A stretch of 64,000 nt of DNA from positions 8,870,235 to 8,934,234 of the forward strand of contig CM046345.1 in the NCBI GenBank assembly GCA_025403435.1, in the 5' to 3' direction. The stretch is from Artocarpus heterophyllus (lineage: Eukaryota; Streptophyta; Magnoliopsida; Rosales; Moraceae). The position numbers and the translations under genes are program-made. The first letter of the stretch is position 1. Each line of letters starts with the position of its first letter. Under the pieces are notes generated by a model. The model did no database searches and was not told the DNA's origin. It worked only from the letters and a program-made list of their open reading frames with translations. This document shows, in pieces, positions 1 through 11,739 of this stretch.

Positions 1-228
1 CATGAAAATATATTCATTATCAATATAAGCAAGTTCCTGAAATAAAACCAGTGCGATACAAGCGATCACAACATGGATGAAACATACCAAAAAGCGTGTA
101 TATACATGTAAAGATAAAGCCAATTCACCTCCATTACACATGAAATTTGTGATAGAGCCAATTTAATTTACCTATTACACGTGAATTTTGTACCAAAAAG
201 CATTCTAAAAAGATAGAGCTATGTTACT

Positions 229-390
229 TAGGCCGTTTAAGAAAGTAGTTTAAACTATCAATTTGCGTTCGAGAAGTGTAACATGTGAGAGCTTTACATT
301 GTAGTTTTCTATTGTTATAAATGAAAGATTTATATTATTCACAGTTTAAACCAGTGGCTTGAATGGCTTGAATTACTCTTCAAACACCCA
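229..390. mobile_element. MITE copy A (GTGAGAGCTTTACATTGTAG family)
   Basis: Short AT-rich element with the family's core (ATGTGAGAGCTTTACATTGTAG, then a TTATTGTTATAA-like stretch). It is bounded by a degenerate GGCCGTTTAAG on the left and CAAACACCC on the right, the same end type as the better copy at 7256-7413. No coding capacity. About nine copies lie in this window. The rest of 1-728 is AT-rich DNA in which I see no gene. Confidence 0.6.
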
Positions 391-588
391 AGTACACCTG
401 TAAAAGAAGAAAATAATGTGTCAAATATTTCACTACATTGAAATATTTAAGTTAAATACAATGGTCATGTTGAAGTAAAATAAGAGGAGACATGCATTTA
501 AAAAGCTAATTCATCTATATTACGCATGATTTTTTTTTTTAAACCAAAAAGCATGTATTGAATATTCCAATGTAGTTAAACAAAACTT

Positions 589-728
589 ATAGGGTGTTTG
601 GCAAGGTGGTTAGAACTGTTTTTACTATAGTATGTGAGAGTTTTACATTGTAGATATTTTTTTTATTGTTATCGTAACATGTGAGAGCTTTATACTACTT
701 ATAACGAAAAAAAAGTTTGAATCACAAC
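589..728. mobile_element. MITE copy B, right end cut off by the Copia insertion
   Basis: It begins TATAGGGTGTTTGGCAAGG and runs to GAATCACAAC, where the Copia 5' LTR starts. The complete copy at 7256-7413 continues after the same GAATCACAAC into GCTAAACACCC, so this copy is the left part of a MITE interrupted by the retrotransposon. Confidence 0.75.
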
Positions 729-1138
729 TATAACCGTTGCATTTGTTTTTAACAGTTTCAATAAGGAATTGAAACCAATTTATTTTGTTGCAATTATTGG
801 CTCATATTTATGCCCATTAATACTCCTTGGTAACTGAATTCTTGAACCTGTTTAAGAATCCTTGATGGAAGGATTTCTGAAGCAGCAGAAAAAAATAGAA
901 AAGTTTTCACGTTCATTGTGTGTTGAACAAAAACTTGGGTCCCCAAGTCCGAAAATTCTCTAAAGTACCAACACCATCAATTGAGCTTCTTGGAGGACTT
1001 GGAAGCTCTCAAGTGCAGGTAGTCTCGGTACACTAGAGATACAGTGCAATGACAGGAGGTACAAAATCTTTCACGCTTCCGTTTCAATTCTTGATATGCA
1101 TACAATTTATAGCATATTAGAATTCGTTTATGTTTACA
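729..1138 (+). repeat. 5' LTR of Copia element
   Basis: Starts TATAACCGTTG (the 3' copy has the canonical TGTAACCGTTG, so the second base has mutated) and ends GTTTACA two bases before the primer-binding site. 410 bp. Confidence 0.88.
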
Positions 1139-1140
1139 TT

Positions 1141-1153
1141 TGGCATCAGAGCC
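1141..1153 (+). other. Primer-binding site, tRNA-iMet type
   Basis: TGGCATCAGAGCC, one base from the usual plant Copia site TGGTATCAGAGCC, placed two bases after the LTR end. Confidence 0.85.
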
Positions 1154-1415
1154 AGAATCACTCTGCCTTGCGTGCGAACTGTGTTAAGCTTTGGTTAAAA
1201 AAAAAAAAAATTTATGTGCTCATGAACGCACGTTCGAAATTTTTTTTGATTTTTGGGTTTTGTTTTTTAACGTTTCTTAATTGAAACTAAGATTAGAAAT
1301 CATTTAAACATTAGATTTCTATGAATTCTACAATTTGAAACGTCAAAATCCATGTCCGGTTGGCTTAGAAACTGTCGGGTTTTGTTGCAGGTCTGAAACG
1401 GGTCAAAACCGGGTT

Positions 1416-1628
1416 GTCCGGGTCGAGACGACCCGTTTAGAGAAAGAAGACGACCTGAAACGACATGTCGTTTGGCTTTGGGACAGCCAAAACGACATGC
1501 CGTTTTGTAAGTAAAAGGGCTCGTTTATGTGCTGAAAAACGACAAGTCATTTTGGACCTTAATGACCAAAACGACATGTCGTTTGGTATGTTGACAGGCT
1601 GCCTTCCAAGTAAACGACGTGTCGTTTA
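1416..1628 (+). repeat. Cluster of palindromes AAACGACATGTCGTTT in the Copia leader
   Basis: Perfect 16-base palindromes at 1458-1473 and 1569-1584. Near-perfect versions lie at about 1489-1506, 1537-1553 and 1611-1628. Extra inverted repeats lie between them, such as TTTGGCT / AGCCAAA around 1471-1490. They sit between primer site and gag, so in RNA they would form consecutive hairpins. Function unknown. The rest of the leader (1680-2570) is AT-rich with no recognised gene. Confidence 0.75.
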
Positions 1629-2570
1629 CGCGCGGGGGGGGGGCTCTCCAAAAGACGCCGTTTTTGAATAAAAAAAAAACCCAAAAATTTTAAATTTTTT
1701 TTTTGATTTTTTCCAGATTTTATAAAATGATATTTTTGGGGCAAATTTCATAAAATTTTAAGTTTTTATAATTTTTATGAAATTTTCATAATATCCACAA
1801 TTTTAATATTTTTATGAAATTTTTCATATTATGAAATAATTTATGAAAAATTCATAATTTTGAATATTCATAATTTTTGGTATTTGTTTTGAATATTATA
1901 CAGTATTTGTGTGGATATAATTTTGTAAATTTATGTGCATATAGTGTTCATTATGTATAATTTATGATTTAAAATTATGCATACAATATTAAGTTACATA
2001 TTTTAGTACATTTAATTTTATGCAACAATGTGCTAAATTATATTTTTGAATGTATAATTTTAATATATACATAATGAAAATTAGTACATAAATTATGGTT
2101 CTTTGTTCATATTTATTTATTGCTTAAGGTAATTGCAATTTATGAGCAAAAATTTAAGAATAAATGTCTTGTGATATATGTATTTAATTTTTGAATAATT
2201 AAAGAGTAGCCACAACATCTTTGATTATGCAAACAATTATATTATATGTTTAAATCACATATGGTAAAAAGACATTAAATTGTGATTAATCATATGTAAT
2301 ATGATAAATTTTATCCCACAGGAATTTTTATTATATTTAATATGATTAGTTAGGATGATGTATCAAATTATCTTTCTTAATTTACCCACAAGAATTAAGA
2401 AAAGGGCATATAATTTGATAGTGTCATCATAAGGATATATGAATCTGTTTGAGTTAAAAATTTAGCCCACATGCAATTTTTATGTCATTTGATTCATATT
2501 TTAATGCATGATTTACATTGGTAAACATGTCATAAAGTATTGTAGCCTCAATTTAGTAACATAAGCATGT

Positions 2571-3380
2571 ATGTTTTATTATGCAGCTATGCAAACTGTG
2601 AGTTACTCTGATTTCCAGTGTGACATTCCCGAACTTAAGGGAGACAACTACAAGGCGTGGAAGGAGAGAATTCTTCTTCATTTAGGTGTCATGGACATTG
2701 ACTTGGCTATCCGTAAGGATGAACCACCTGCCATTACGGAGACCAGCCAGCCAGATGACGTTGACCGTTATGAAAAGTGGGAGCGATCTAATCGCCTCTG
2801 CGTAATGTTCATAAAGACGAAGATCTCGGCTGCCATACGTGGTTCATTGGAGCAATATGACAAAGTGCGAGCTCTGATGAAGGCAATTGATGAGCAGTTT
2901 GCTACATCAGACAAAACCTTGGCTAGCACCTTGATATTGAAATTTTCATCCATGAAGCTTACTGAAATTCATGGTGTGCATGAGCACATCATGCAAATGA
3001 GGGATATAGCGGCTCAGCTAAAGACACTTGAGGTTGAGATGTCTGAAACCTTCCTTGTGCACTACATCCTCAACACTCTTCCACATCAATATGGACCTTT
3101 CAAGATATCCTATAACACACATAAAGATAAGTGGTCCATCAATGAATTGATGACCATGTGTGTTTAGGAAGAAGGAAGGCTTGTTATGGAAGCGGGAGAG
3201 AGTCTGCATCTGGCAACTCAAAGGAAGAATAAGGGCCAAGCCAAGGATAAGGGAAAAGGCAAACTGCCCATTCAAGCTGATATCAAGAAAGAATCCAGGT
3301 GCTTCTTTTGCAAAAAAAAGGGGCACATAAAGAAGGATTGTCCTAAATATCAGAGATGGCTTGACAAAAAAGGTACTTAA
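2571..3380 (+). pseudogene. Copia gag with zinc knuckle, interrupted by stops
   Basis: The frame opens at ATG 2571, or ATG 2589 in the same frame. The first ~200 codons match the UBN2/Retrotran_gag_2 type of gag (YSDFQCDIPELKGDNYKAW; later MRDIAAQLKTLE). An in-frame TAG at 3165-3167 interrupts it and the same frame then resumes. A CCHC zinc knuckle CFFCKKKGHIKKDC lies at about 3300-3345, followed by a second in-frame stop TAA at 3378-3380. Gag would form the virus-like particle that packages element RNA. With these stops it is no longer a functional fused polyprotein. Confidence 0.88.
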
Positions 3381-6300
3381 TTCTCACTTATTTGTTATGA
3401 ATCTAATATGGTTGATGTTGAGCATAACACATGGTGGATTGATTCTGGTTCTTCAATCCATGTCACTAATTCCTTGCAGGGATTGCAAGGCCTAAGAAAG
3501 CCAGTGGGAAGTGAGCAGTCCATCTATTCAGGCAACAAGATGCGCTCACGTGTAGAGGCTGTCGGAACATGCAATTTAGTTTTATTTAGTGGTTTTATTT
3601 TAAAATTAGAAAAGACATTTTATATTCCTAGTTTTTCTAGGAATTTAATTTCAGTTTCAAGGCTTGTACCATTGGGATTTTCCTTTAATTTTTCAGACAC
3701 TATATTTAGTTTATTTTATAGATCTAAACTTATTGGAAATGGTATATTGTCAAATGGTCTTTTCAAAATTAATTTACAAGATAAAACTTCTTATACTTCT
3801 ATGCATGTTCAAGATAATGCTGGCATTAAGAGATGTGTTATGAATGAAGATTCCTCTATGTTGTGGCATCGTAGATTGGGTCATATCTCTATTGAGAGAA
3901 TAAAGAGACTAGTGAATGATGGGGTACTTAGTACTCTAGATTTTTCTGACTTTGACACTTGTATGGACTGCATCAAGGGAAAGCAGACCAATATGCCAAA
4001 GAAAGGTGCCAAGAGGAGTTCAGACATATTAGAGATCATACATACAGATATTTGTAGTCTAGACATAGACGTGTATGGTCAAAAGTATTTCATTACTTTT
4101 ATTGATGATTACTCACGATATATGTATCTCTACTTGCTTCATAACAAAAATGAAGCTATAGATGCCTTTAAGGTGTTTAAGGCAGAAGTAGAGAAACAAT
4201 GTGGTAAGCAAATAAAAATAGTGAGCTCTGATAGAAGTGGTGAATATTATGGTAGATACACCGAAGATGGACAAGCGCCTGGTCCATTTGCGAAGTTTCT
4301 TCAAGAACATGGGATAGTTGCCCAGTATACTATGCCCGGTTCTCTAGATCAAAATGGTGTGGCAGAAAGAAGAAACCGAACATTGTTGGATATGGTGCGG
4401 AGCATGCTTAGCAGCTCCAAGCTTCCTAGGTCTTTGTGGACTGAAGCTCTTAAGACGGCTGTGTATATATTAAACCGAGTTCCAACCAAGGCTGTCTCAA
4501 AGACACCGTTCGAGTTATGGAAGGGTTGGAAACCGAGTTTGCGACGTATACGTGTTTGGGGATGCCCGTCTAAAGTGAGAGTCTATAATCCACAAGAAAA
4601 GAAGCTAGACCCAAGGACCATAAGTGGGTATTTCGTTGGATATGCTGAACGGTCTAAGGGATACAGATTTTATTGTCCATCACATACCACTAGATTTGTG
4701 GAATCAAGGAATGCCAAATTTCTTGAGAATGACTTGATCAGTGGGAGCGATCGATCTTGGAACACCGTTCCAGAGAAAGATCATACAGATGCTCAAGCTT
4801 CCACTTCATACGATAGAGTGATTGTTATACGCGACATGCTTACAGTTCAAATGCGTGTTGAACAACAGCCAGTCATTCAAGTTCCACAGATTGCTGATCA
4901 AGAAGTAGTAGATCCAGTTGAACAGCCAGCTGATCAACATGCTCCTCAAGAGAATGTTGAATCAGCATTAAGGAGATATACTAGAGTAAGACGATCAGCC
5001 ATTCCTATGATTATATTGTGTATCTACAAGAGTCTGACTACAACATTGGAGCCGAAAATGATCCAGAAACGTTTTCACAAGCCATGAGTTGTAAGGAATC
5101 TAACTTGTGGTATGATGCCATGAAAGATGAGATGAACTCTATGTCATCTAATGGAGTCTGGGATCTTGTCAGGTTGCCTGATGGTGTAAAAGCCATTTGA
5201 TGCAAATGGGTCTTCAAGACAAAGAAAGACTCGTTAGGCAACATTGAGAGACATAAGGCAAGACTCGTTGCTAAAGGATTCACTCAAAGGGAAGGTATAG
5301 ATTACACTGAGACTTTTTCTCCTGTATCTAAAAAGGACTCCCTTCGTGTGATCATGACATTAGTAGCTCATTTTGATTTTGAGTTACATCAGATGGATGT
5401 GAAAATGACATTCCTCAATGGTGATCTAGAGGAAGAGGTTTATATGAAACAACCTGAAGGATTCTCCTCTAGTGATGGTGAGCAATTGGTGTGCAAACTC
5501 AAGAAATCCGTATATGGTTTGAAACAGGCTTCCCGTCAATGGTATTTGAAATTCCACGATGTCATCACTTCATTTGGTTTTGAAGAGAACATCATGGATC
5601 AATGTATATACAAGAAGGTCAGTGGGAGCAAGATTTGTTTCCTTGTTTTGTATGTGGATGATATCCTTCTTGCAACCAATGACAAGGGGTTTCTATATGA
5701 GGTGAAACAATTCCTTTCTAAGAACTTTGATATGAAGAATATGGGTGAGGCATCTTATGTCATTGGCATAAAGATCCATAGGGATAGATCTCGATGCATT
5801 GTGAGACTATCGCAGGAAACCTATATCACTAAAGTCTTAGACAGATTTCGGATGAAAGATTGTTCACCAAGTGTAGCACCCATTGTGAAGGGTGATAAGT
5901 TCAGTTTGAACCAATGTCCAAGGAATGATTTCGAGAAAGTTCAAATGAGCAACATTCCTTATGCTTCAGTTGTCGGAAGCCTTATGTATGCTCAGGTTTG
6001 CACAAGACCTGACATTGCATTTGCTGTGGGAATGTTGGGAAGATATCAGAGTAACTCAAGCATTGACCACTGGAGGATTACATGCTTATGTATAGACGAA
6101 CTGACATTCTAAAGGTGATTGGCTACTCCGATTTAGACTTTGATGGCTGTGTTGATTCGAGAAAATCAACTTCAGGTTATATTTTAATGCTAGCCGGAGG
6201 AGCTGTATCTTGGAGGAGTGGAAAGCAAACGTTGGTTGCTACTTCCACAATGGAGGTAGAGTTTGTTTCTTGTTTTGAGGCTACTTCGCATGGTGTATGG

Positions 6301-6591
6301 TTGAAGAGTTTCATGTCAGGCCTTAGAATTGTAGATTATGTGTCTAGGCCATTAAGGATGTATTGTGACAATTCAGCTGTTGTCTTTATGGCTAAGAATA
6401 ATAAGAGTGGCAGTCGAAGTAAACATATCGACATTAAGTACTTAGCCATAAGGGAACGCATTAAGGAAAATAAAGTGGTCATTAAGCATATAAGTACTGA
6501 ATTAATGATCGTAGATCCTCTGACAAAAGGAATGCCACCGAAGTCATTTAAGGATCACGTTGTACAGATGAGACTTAGTTCCACAATGTAA
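3381..6591 (+). pseudogene. Copia pol: protease, integrase, RT, RNase H; frameshifted
   Basis: Same frame as gag up to about 5010. Protease has [12 protein letters not shown] (3429 on). The pre-integrase zinc domain has WHRRLGHIS (about 3862). The integrase core has [10 protein letters not shown] (about 4090) and the conserved [16 protein letters not shown] (about 4336). A frameshift near 5005-5020 moves the reading to another frame, where RT begins, with a TGA at 5198-5200 before the conserved CKWVFKTK. RT shows MDVKMTFLNGDLEEEVYMKQPEGF-type residues and the YVDDILLA active site (about 5650). A second disruption near 6075-6110, which looks like a deletion of several tens of bases, separates RT from RNase H (SRKSTSGYI, then CDNSAVVFMAKN). 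RNase H carries unusual substitutions (DFDGC, MEVEF). Clearly inactive. Confidence 0.9.
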
Positions 6592-6897
6592 ATTTGTTTG
6601 TACATACAATTTACAGTCTTAATGAAACTTTTATTCAGTTGTGATAATTTCTCATATTTGTTTTGCGCATAAAGTTATTAGAGAAAAATTCACATTTGGT
6701 AGGACCAAGAATAAACATTGGGTTTATTCATAAAGTTAAGTACCATATAAGGAATAAAGTCTGAGAAATAATACATTGTAATACATGGAAGATAATACTC
6801 ACAATTTAGAGAAACTATCGCCATGATTCATGTATTTGTTTCCTGAAAGTTTGGGTTTAATGAATATAAAGATAAATATGGAGACCAAGTGAGAGAA

Positions 6898-7228
6898 TGT
6901 AACCGTTGCATTTGTTTTTAACGGTTTCAATAAGGAATTGAAACCAATTTATTTTGTTGCAATTATTGGCTCATATTTATGCCCATTAATACTCCTTGGT
7001 AACTGAATTCTTGAACCTGTTTAAGAATCCTTGATGGAAGGATTTCTGAAGCAGCAGAAAAAAATAGAAAAGTTTTCACGTTCATTGTGTGTTGAACAAA
7101 AACTTGGGTCCCCAAGTCCAAAAATTCTCTAAAGTACCAACACCATCAATTGAGCTTTTTGGAGGACTTGGAAGCTCTGAAGTGCAGGTAGTCATGGTAC
7201 ACCGGAGATACAGTGCAATGACAGGAGG
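6898..7228 (+). repeat. 3' LTR of Copia element, truncated
   Basis: Begins TGTAACCGTTGCATTTG and follows the 5' LTR up to GACAGGAGG, then diverges. The last 79 bases present in the 5' LTR (1060-1138) are missing. The next bases repeat CAGTGCAATG, which also occurs just inside the LTR (about 7211-7220), a microhomology typical of repair. Confidence 0.85.
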
Positions 7229-7255
7229 CACAGTGCAATGCACTTAAATAAAACT

Positions 7256-7413
7256 TATAGGGTGTTTGGCAAGGTGGTTAGAACTGTTTTGACTGTAGTA
7301 TGTGAGAGTTTTATATTGTAGAGATTTTTTTTATTGTTATCGTAACATGTGAGAGCTTTATACTACTTATAACTAAAAAAAAGTTTGAATCACAACTGCT
7401 AAACACCCTTTTA
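7256..7413. mobile_element. MITE copy C, complete
   Basis: Ends TAGGGTGTTTGGC and GCTAAACACCC form imperfect terminal inverted repeats. The interior has the family core twice (TATGTGAGAGTTTTATATTG and CATGTGAGAGCTTTATACTA). Nearly identical to the truncated copy at 589-728, including part of the bases before it (AAACTTATAGGG). Confidence 0.8.
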
Positions 7414-7517
7414 ATTAAAATTCATGGACTATTTAAAAACCAACGTAAGCAATATATAACTCTCAAAGTATTCTTCTCTTTCTTTATAGAAATCTAAAGT
7501 GAGATTTTTATTGTCTG

Positions 7518-9491
7518 TGTAACGCCCCTATATGGGGGTTAACAGTTTTTAATGAGATAAAATAAAAATAAATAATAAAAGTAAAACCTTAAAAATAAAA
7601 TTTGCCCGGGACTTAAATGAAAACTCTCAACTCAAAAATAAAAATATAAACGACAAATAAACCACAGTTTTAATGTAGCACCTTAAATTTAATAATATAA
7701 ACTGTTGTCATCATCATTTTAACCCTCAACACATTGTAATACAGTCACAGAAAGTAACAATTGATGCTTACATTATCATGAAGAACATTCTTTACAATTG
7801 AGCAGTCCCAATGTAATATAGTTACATCACTTCCTCAACTATATTTCTCGTAGCCACCTCACACTTAGTGAGTCCTGAAAAGATATAAACATAAGGGAAT
7901 GAGCAACACTATGCTCAGTAGAGAAAGCCATTACTCACCTTTAGGTTTTTATCATTACCACATTAAAACCTGCATGGTTAGTAAGTCACATCATATTTCA
8001 GATTATGAGGTTTATTATGATCACATCTTATGGATACCGTAGTTAATCATTACCAAGTGTCATAATTACACATTTATACAAATATTACCAATCATCATTG
8101 TTCCTAGGTATCCATGTTAAATTGAGTATCACTCAACTCATCGAAACCCAAATGGGCGCACTTGATCACCCTATAAACATTCCAAGGGTGTTCCGGTGAG
8201 GGGACATCAAGCCCCGAGTCCTCACCAAATCGATTCCTGTACAGTGTGTTCTGGGACTTTCAACCCAAGGAAGCGTCATCGCCTTCCCCCTACTTTACCT
8301 TTTAGGGTATTCATGCCCAAGGACGTAACCGTCGCCCTTTTCATGTCTCACAATTTCTCTATATTAAATCATTATTAATAGAGTTAATTTTCCTAACCAT
8401 GCTTCTCAATTTATAACATGTGTCAATTCATTATGTTCCTCGCCGTACAATACAAGACGAGTCCATGTCATAGTTTCATATGTGATACACATATAATATC
8501 AGTTCAACATAGATATATATATATTGCGGCAAAACAATCAATTTTAATTCTATAAAAACCTCACAAAAGATGAGTAATAGAATCCCTACCTTTCAAGCTT
8601 ATCAACAATCTTTTAATCCTGGAATCAGTTAACGTTAGCTCCATACTCCCTTGATCCTAAGGCGTGCATAAGGACAATTAAAACTAAAGCACAACATACA
8701 ACTACATTCATAAAATTTATTTTAATTTAATCTTAGAATTTCAAGAAATAACCACTACCCATAGAGGTATTATAAAGTTTAACAATATAAATTTTCTGTC
8801 TAGGGCATATACACTTAGACTTCATACATATGCTCCAAAATAGCAACAAACATATACTTAGGTTTAAGAACGCAAATTTGAATAATCCTTTAGTATAAAA
8901 GAAAATTTATAAATGAAAGACTAAATTTGTTCATAAGATTCTAACCTCGGATTATGGTTAGTTGGAAGCTTGAAATGGCTTCAAAACAGGTTCCTTTAGT
9001 TCGGTATGACTGAAATTCTTGCTCAAATGGAGGTGATGGTGGCTGATTTTTATGGCTGCCTTGAAGAAGTTCTCTAAGTATTTTGCTTCAGCAAAGAAAT
9101 GAGAAGAAGAGTGTGGGAACCGTGGAAGAGAAAGGAAGAAAAGATGAAGTCTTTGAAGAGAAGTGATAGAAACAATTATAGAGGAGACATGTTGAAGCAT
9201 GTCACGGAGGAAATAAAGAAAATGAGGGTCAAGAGTAGTTGGAAAAGATATCCTTATGTCTCATCTAAAGACTTTAACACATATAATGCCAATATGACAT
9301 TTTTGAGATTTATTAGAAGTTCTAAGGTTTTTTAGTAATCATACTAAATAAATATAGGAGAATTTTAGAAAACTTAAAAATAGATAAAAATAAATATTAT
9401 AAAATAAATTTAAATGAAGCAATTTTTTTTTTATACATTAAAAATTAATTTAATTACCTCAATACCCGTTAGAAGAATAACGGGTGTCACA
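7518..9491 (-). repeat. 3' LTR of the LOG-carrying element
   Basis: 1,974 bp, TG...CA on the plus strand, matched base for base with 13751-15724 apart from position 9043. Short ORFs inside it (for example 8196-8378 and 9099-9335) are shared by both LTRs and are treated as LTR sequence, not genes. Confidence 0.95.
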
Positions 9492-9509
9492 GCTCTACCC
9501 CCCTTAAAG
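9492..9509 (-). other. Polypurine tract
   Basis: On the minus strand reads CTTTAAGGGGGGTAGAGC and directly abuts the 3' LTR, the expected place for second-strand priming. Confidence 0.85.
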
Positions 9510-10445
9510 AAATTTCGTCCTCGAAATTTCAATTCAGCAATACTAGTAAAAATTTTGATTCCATTATGATTCCAATTCCGAGTCTAAACCGTTAATGTTG
9601 TTTATCTTCCAAAGTTAAGTTATCGTATCTCCACTTATTTACTTGCATAATAAATCTTACTCCTAAATCCCTCAATGAGAGTATTTCTGACAAGTTTCAA
9701 CTTATAACACCGTATAATAGTCTAAGAATCTGATCAGGCATACATATTGACCATACCATGATTCCAGTCCTTCATTGTCCATGGACTGTGATTTACAATC
9801 ACATTTAAGGAGATTGCCAGAGAAATTTTATATACTTCATCTTTAGGTTCCTTTTCCTTTTTGAGTAAGGAAAAGTCAAATATATTTGATTTCATACCTC
9901 AACTAATAAACTAAAACATAATCATAAAACATATATCACAAACGCTTTTATTCAAAACTATACATTAAACTTACTCATAGAGATATTAAACGGAATCTCA
10001 GAGTTGCAGACAAACCCGACATATTTTTCATTAAACAGCTATTCTCATGACACAAACATTCAATCCAAATAATATACTCATATTTCATATGGAATATCCT
10101 CATAACTGACTCTGGTACTTCCACATAATATTAACAGAATATTACACATTACAAACATAATACGGATACGTTTCGAGAGTACAAGGCACTCCGTATACCA
10201 GCTATCCATATCATGCATGCTTAGAGGATACAAAAACATCGATAAACAAAAGATCGGACCTTAAGAAGGATGCGTTTCGAGAGCATCAAGTACTCCGTAT
10301 CCAGCCATCCCGGCATTAGGCTCAATGAATATAAAAGATTTAACAACGACGTACCACAAGAAACACAGAATACAAGGCAAACGGTTATTCGTAACACACG
10401 AAATACGGACACACATGCCTACATGCCAAAGATAAAACAAAAAGA
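9510..10445 (-). other. Non-coding 3' interior of the LOG-carrying element
   Basis: No convincing ORF on the sense strand. It holds a direct repeat about 106 bases apart: TTTCGAGAG...ACTCCGTAT...CCAGC near 10168-10210 and again near 10273-10310. Confidence 0.6.
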
Positions 10446-11096
10446 TTACAGATGGAGATTCAAATCAATTGGCCGCTCCCGGCTTTCCCTTTCCCATTCA
10501 AGCTTGGATGTTGCAGTGTCGGATTCTGGATGTATGATTTGCATTTTATCTATCAATTCCTCAGCTGTTGAAGCAGTGACAAAGATTTGTCTCTCCGATT
10601 CTGTAGTGATGTTTTCTTCCACAGCGTAATCTAAAAATTTCAAAAGACCGTCATAAAAACCCTTTACGTTCAGCAGTCCCAAAGGTTTGGAATAAAAGCC
10701 CAACAATTGCCCACAAGCAACTATAAATATTTCCTCAAGAGTACCTAGACCACCAGGTAATGCTATAAAAGCATCAGAATTATAGATTATGTCTTTAAAA
10801 TTTTTAGGGATACTCCTGACTCCTTCTCCCTTACCTATGGCTTCCTTACAAAGGTTTCCTTCAACTGGAATATGAGGCCAAATTCTTACATCAGTAGCGT
10901 CGCTAGACCTAGCTGCTAGTGCCATATTTACCATCATTTTTATACTACCACCCCCATAGATTATGTTAATCTTCTTGTGTGCTAGGACTTGCCCTAAGTG
11001 ATTTGCAGCTTCTAAATAAGCTTTATCTTTTCCAAGGCTGGAACCACAAAAGACACAGACATTCTTTATTTTCTTCGTGGACTGGGAGGTAGACAT
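10446..11096 (-). CDS. LOG-family protein (cytokinin riboside 5'-monophosphate phosphoribohydrolase-like), intronless, inside LTR element
   Basis: 216 codons from ATG 11096 (MSTSQS). An apparent upstream start at 11135 is GTG preceded in frame by TAA, so I reject it. Near the start, VCVFCGSSLGKDKAY and IIYGGGS match the LOG Rossmann-like fold. The nucleotide-binding signature is intact as ALPGGLGTLEEIF, followed by KPLGLLNVKGFYDGLL. LOG enzymes release free active cytokinins from their riboside monophosphates in the cytosol. Length is close to the usual 200-230 residues. The segment that in classical LOGs carries the catalytic Arg-Lys (RKAEM) reads IPKNFKDII here, so classical activity is doubtful. 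It resembles, from memory, a divergent plant LOG-like subfamily with NSDAFIALPGGLGTLEE. Plant LOG genes have several introns; this copy has none, which suggests capture from mRNA. No stop or frameshift is visible. Confidence 0.85.
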   Translation of the reverse strand: MSTSQSTKKIKNVCVFCGSSLGKDKAYLEAANHLGQVLAHKKINIIYGGGSIKMMVNMALAARSSDATDVRIWPHIPVEGNLCKEAIGKGEGVRSIPKNFKDIIYNSDAFIALPGGLGTLEEIFIVACGQLLGFYSKPLGLLNVKGFYDGLLKFLDYAVEENITTESERQIFVTASTAEELIDKMQIIHPESDTATSKLEWERESRERPIDLNLHL

Positions 11097-11739
11097 ATTT
11101 GGTTTATAGAAGTGGTTGTTTAATGTCTGCTCCACTTAGACTTCGGGTTCTATATGAGATTTTAAAGATGAGAAATATACAAAAAGGGCTAAAGAGATAG
11201 ACGAGTAGGAAATGAAAAGGTAATCCAAAGATTTAAACAAAATCTTGTGCGGATAAGAAAGTAAGATAAGGTGATTGATAGTTTACAGAAAATCTGATTC
11301 GCTTTTTGAAAAAGATTAGACTCTAATTGTATAACTTTTGACAATTGAGAACAATTTGACAGAAGACCCTCTTGACACAACTGTAGACTTTTTGACAAAT
11401 ATACACCAAGTCTAGAAATTTAATATAAACGACAAATACTGTAGAACTTTTGAAATTTGAGACACAAATCTTGAAATATCTGGATAAGCTTTTCAAAATT
11501 TAAACATATTACTGTACCGTATGTAACGTGTCTGATAAGATAATATATTTTATTATATATATATTTAAGAAAATCATAAATTAAATAAGATATTAACACT
11601 TACTGTATTAATCTAATAATCACAATTATTTCAAACACAAAAGCAAATATTTTGAGTAAAAGAAAAACACAAACTGTTGAACATCAGCTAAAACTGCTTC
11701 AAATAAGTAAAGACTAAATAACCTTTATAGAGCGAAGAC

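Larger units (their letters stand above)
729..7228 (+). mobile_element. Ty1/Copia LTR retrotransposon, decayed, 3' LTR truncated
   Basis: Order: 5' LTR 729-1138, initiator-Met-tRNA-type primer site 1141-1153, long AT-rich leader to 2570, gag, zinc knuckle, protease, integrase, reverse transcriptase, RNase H, then the 3' LTR from 6898. Integrase precedes RT, which defines Ty1/copia. The first ~325 bases of the two LTRs differ at about nine positions, so the insertion is not recent. The coding region has at least three in-frame stops and two frame disruptions, so the copy is non-autonomous. The 3' LTR lacks its last ~79 bases, so no right-hand target duplication can be read. Confidence 0.93.

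Noticed and set aside
1416..1628. CRISPR-like array
   Set aside because: Palindromic units are irregularly spaced and sit in a plant retrotransposon leader; no array architecture.
8196..8378. 60-codon ORF repeated at 14429-14611 and 45322-45504
   Set aside because: It lies inside LTRs of one family, so its repetition is explained by the LTR copies. No domain is recognisable and the third copy shows changes in several residues.
9099..9335. Basic 78-codon ORF, also at 15332-15568
   Set aside because: Part of the LTR, on the strand opposite to the element, and absent from the diverged solo LTR.
11097..11135. Longer start for the LOG ORF
   Set aside because: The codon at 11135 is GTG and is preceded directly by an in-frame TAA; ATG at 11096 is the first usable start.
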